This document shows positions 11,113-11,908 of a stretch of 11,908 bases of DNA, piece by piece. Within the stretch, counting starts at the first letter, position 1. Each line of letters opens with the position of its first letter. The notes beneath the pieces were generated by a model that did not search any database, had not been told where the DNA came from, and saw only the letters and a program-made list of their open reading frames with translations. Origin of the DNA: Thermoplasmatota archaeon (GTDB lineage Archaea; Thermoplasmatota; Thermoplasmata; GCA-020350865; JAUVCJ01); NCBI GenBank assembly GCA_030595765.1, contig JAUVCJ010000048.1:1-11908 (forward strand), in the 5' to 3' direction. The translations under genes were made by a program, and so were the position numbers.

Positions 11113-11908
11113 ATGTCCAATGTTGTGAAGCTCTCATCTATTCTCGTTGTCGCGCTTCTGTGCGCCTCAATCCCTGCTATGCTATTCATTGTGGGGGAGG
11201 CAAAGATACAATCCAGCAGTAGTGCCCAGGAAGAGGCCCTCGAAGAAATGAGAGGCGACCTTAATGCTGTTTTGGAGAATGCTGGAAGCGCAGTATCCAC
11301 GCTGGCTCAGATGCCTGAAATAATTGCTCAAGCCCAGGATCCACTCAATCCTGAGAATGCTCTGGCCGTAGATGCCTTGGTTGCAGCTAAAAATAATTCT
11401 GAGGCACACATCGTCTTCATGATGGATGCCAATGGTACTATCATTTCCTGCACCCCGTTAGAAGATGGGAGCAGCCTTACTGGCAACAACTACGCATACA
11501 GGCCGTACTTCCACGCCTCCATCAACGGCACCGAATTCCTATACCCGGCAGTGGGGGCGACAACCGGCATCAGGGGATTGTTTCACAGCTACCCAATAAT
11601 TGCCCAGCCAGGAGCTGCTCCCATAGGGGTGGCCATCATCAAGATGGGACTTGACCGAGTTGACGACATCATAGAGCAGGACACTGCGCTTCTCCTTTCC
11701 CCCGATGGCATAGTATTCTCTGCCAACGATCCGGCCTGGCTCTACAAGGCAGCCCTCCCCATCACCGCCCAGGAACTTGCCGACATCGAGGACAGCCAGC
11801 AATTTGCAAGCGAGAACCTGACACCATTGGCGGCAACTCTGGACGGAGACACCGTTACCCTGGATGGGGTCGAGTATTCTGTTGACACCGCCCTTCTGGC
11901 CATGGAGG
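11113..11908 (+). CDS. Double-Cache membrane sensor protein (partial, C-terminus beyond window)
   Basis: I translated 265 codons by hand from ATG 11113; the frame is open at the right edge. A membrane segment at about 8-28 is followed by a helical stretch and then an extracellular dCache-type domain. Its membrane-distal lobe has the landmark MDANGTIISCTP at 104-115, NYAYRPYF at 126-133, and EFLYPAVGATTGIRG at 141-155. A second lobe follows with LLLSPDGIVFSANDPAWLYKA at about 193-213. The RPYF motif and the SPDGIVFSANDPAWLY stretch resemble the sensor part of DctB-type histidine kinases, which bind C4-dicarboxylates, but Cache ligands vary. A second membrane helix and the output module (kinase, chemoreceptor or diguanylate-type domain) would lie beyond the window. 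Probably transcribed on its own from the TATA-like element upstream, 88 bases after speB. Confidence 0.82.
   Translation, partial: MSNVVKLSSILVVALLCASIPAMLFIVGEAKIQSSSSAQEEALEEMRGDLNAVLENAGSAVSTLAQMPEIIAQAQDPLNPENALAVDALVAAKNNSEAHIVFMMDANGTIISCTPLEDGSSLTGNNYAYRPYFHASINGTEFLYPAVGATTGIRGLFHSYPIIAQPGAAPIGVAIIKMGLDRVDDIIEQDTALLLSPDGIVFSANDPAWLYKAALPITAQELADIEDSQQFASENLTPLAATLDGDTVTLDGVEYSVDTALLAME

Overview
The window looks archaeal, most likely from a Thermoplasmata-like (Thermoplasmatota) euryarchaeote, probably uncultivated. The evidence is a translation factor aIF5A with an intact hypusination loop, an archaeal RNA polymerase subunit Rpo11 (L), a NikR regulator, archaeal TATA-type promoters (several so close to the start codon that the mRNA may be leaderless), and a large surface protein with N-terminal 'GLTNGN' repeats of a kind I associate with Thermoplasmata and related euryarchaeotes. 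The lineage call is inference. No rRNA, tRNA, insertion sequence, integrase or CRISPR array is visible.

Layout. Bases 1-2600 (minus strand) hold a small ribbon-helix-helix (RHH) protein, a CysD-type enzyme and a CysN-type GTPase that runs off the left edge: a sulfate-activation cluster (ATP sulfurylase, making APS). nikR lies just upstream on the same strand. Between nikR and a plus-strand 2x[4Fe-4S] ferredoxin (2813-3010) is a regulatory region with a three-copy direct repeat around the nikR TATA box and a hairpin in the ferredoxin leader. Then come, all on the minus strand, rpo11 (3266-3526), a 928-residue membrane-anchored surface protein (3605-6391), a repeat-rich noncoding gap, and a 756-residue protein made almost entirely of TPR units (6691-8961). 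From 9098 the coding strand switches to plus: a VKOR/DsbB-like disulfide oxidase, tif5A, speB (agmatinase) overlapping the end of tif5A, and the N-terminal 265 residues of a double-Cache membrane sensor cut by the right edge.

How the genes fit together. tif5A and speB form a coherent pair: agmatinase works in polyamine synthesis, and polyamine or agmatine chemistry supplies the side chain of hypusine on aIF5A. RHH-CysD-CysN looks like a regulated sulfate-activation unit. The rest is a mix of housekeeping (rpo11, ferredoxin), envelope (surface protein, VKOR) and sensing genes without an obvious single pathway.

The most interesting point is the CysD-like protein. It carries the Cys-Cys...Cys-x-x-Cys pattern that binds a [4Fe-4S] cluster in APS reductases, but lacks their C-terminal catalytic cysteine and keeps CysD-like motifs and a CysN partner. 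I see no convincing evidence of an entirely new multi-gene system. The best leads are this possible iron-sulfur ATP sulfurylase, a likely frameshift at the end of the surface protein, and the regulatory repeats.
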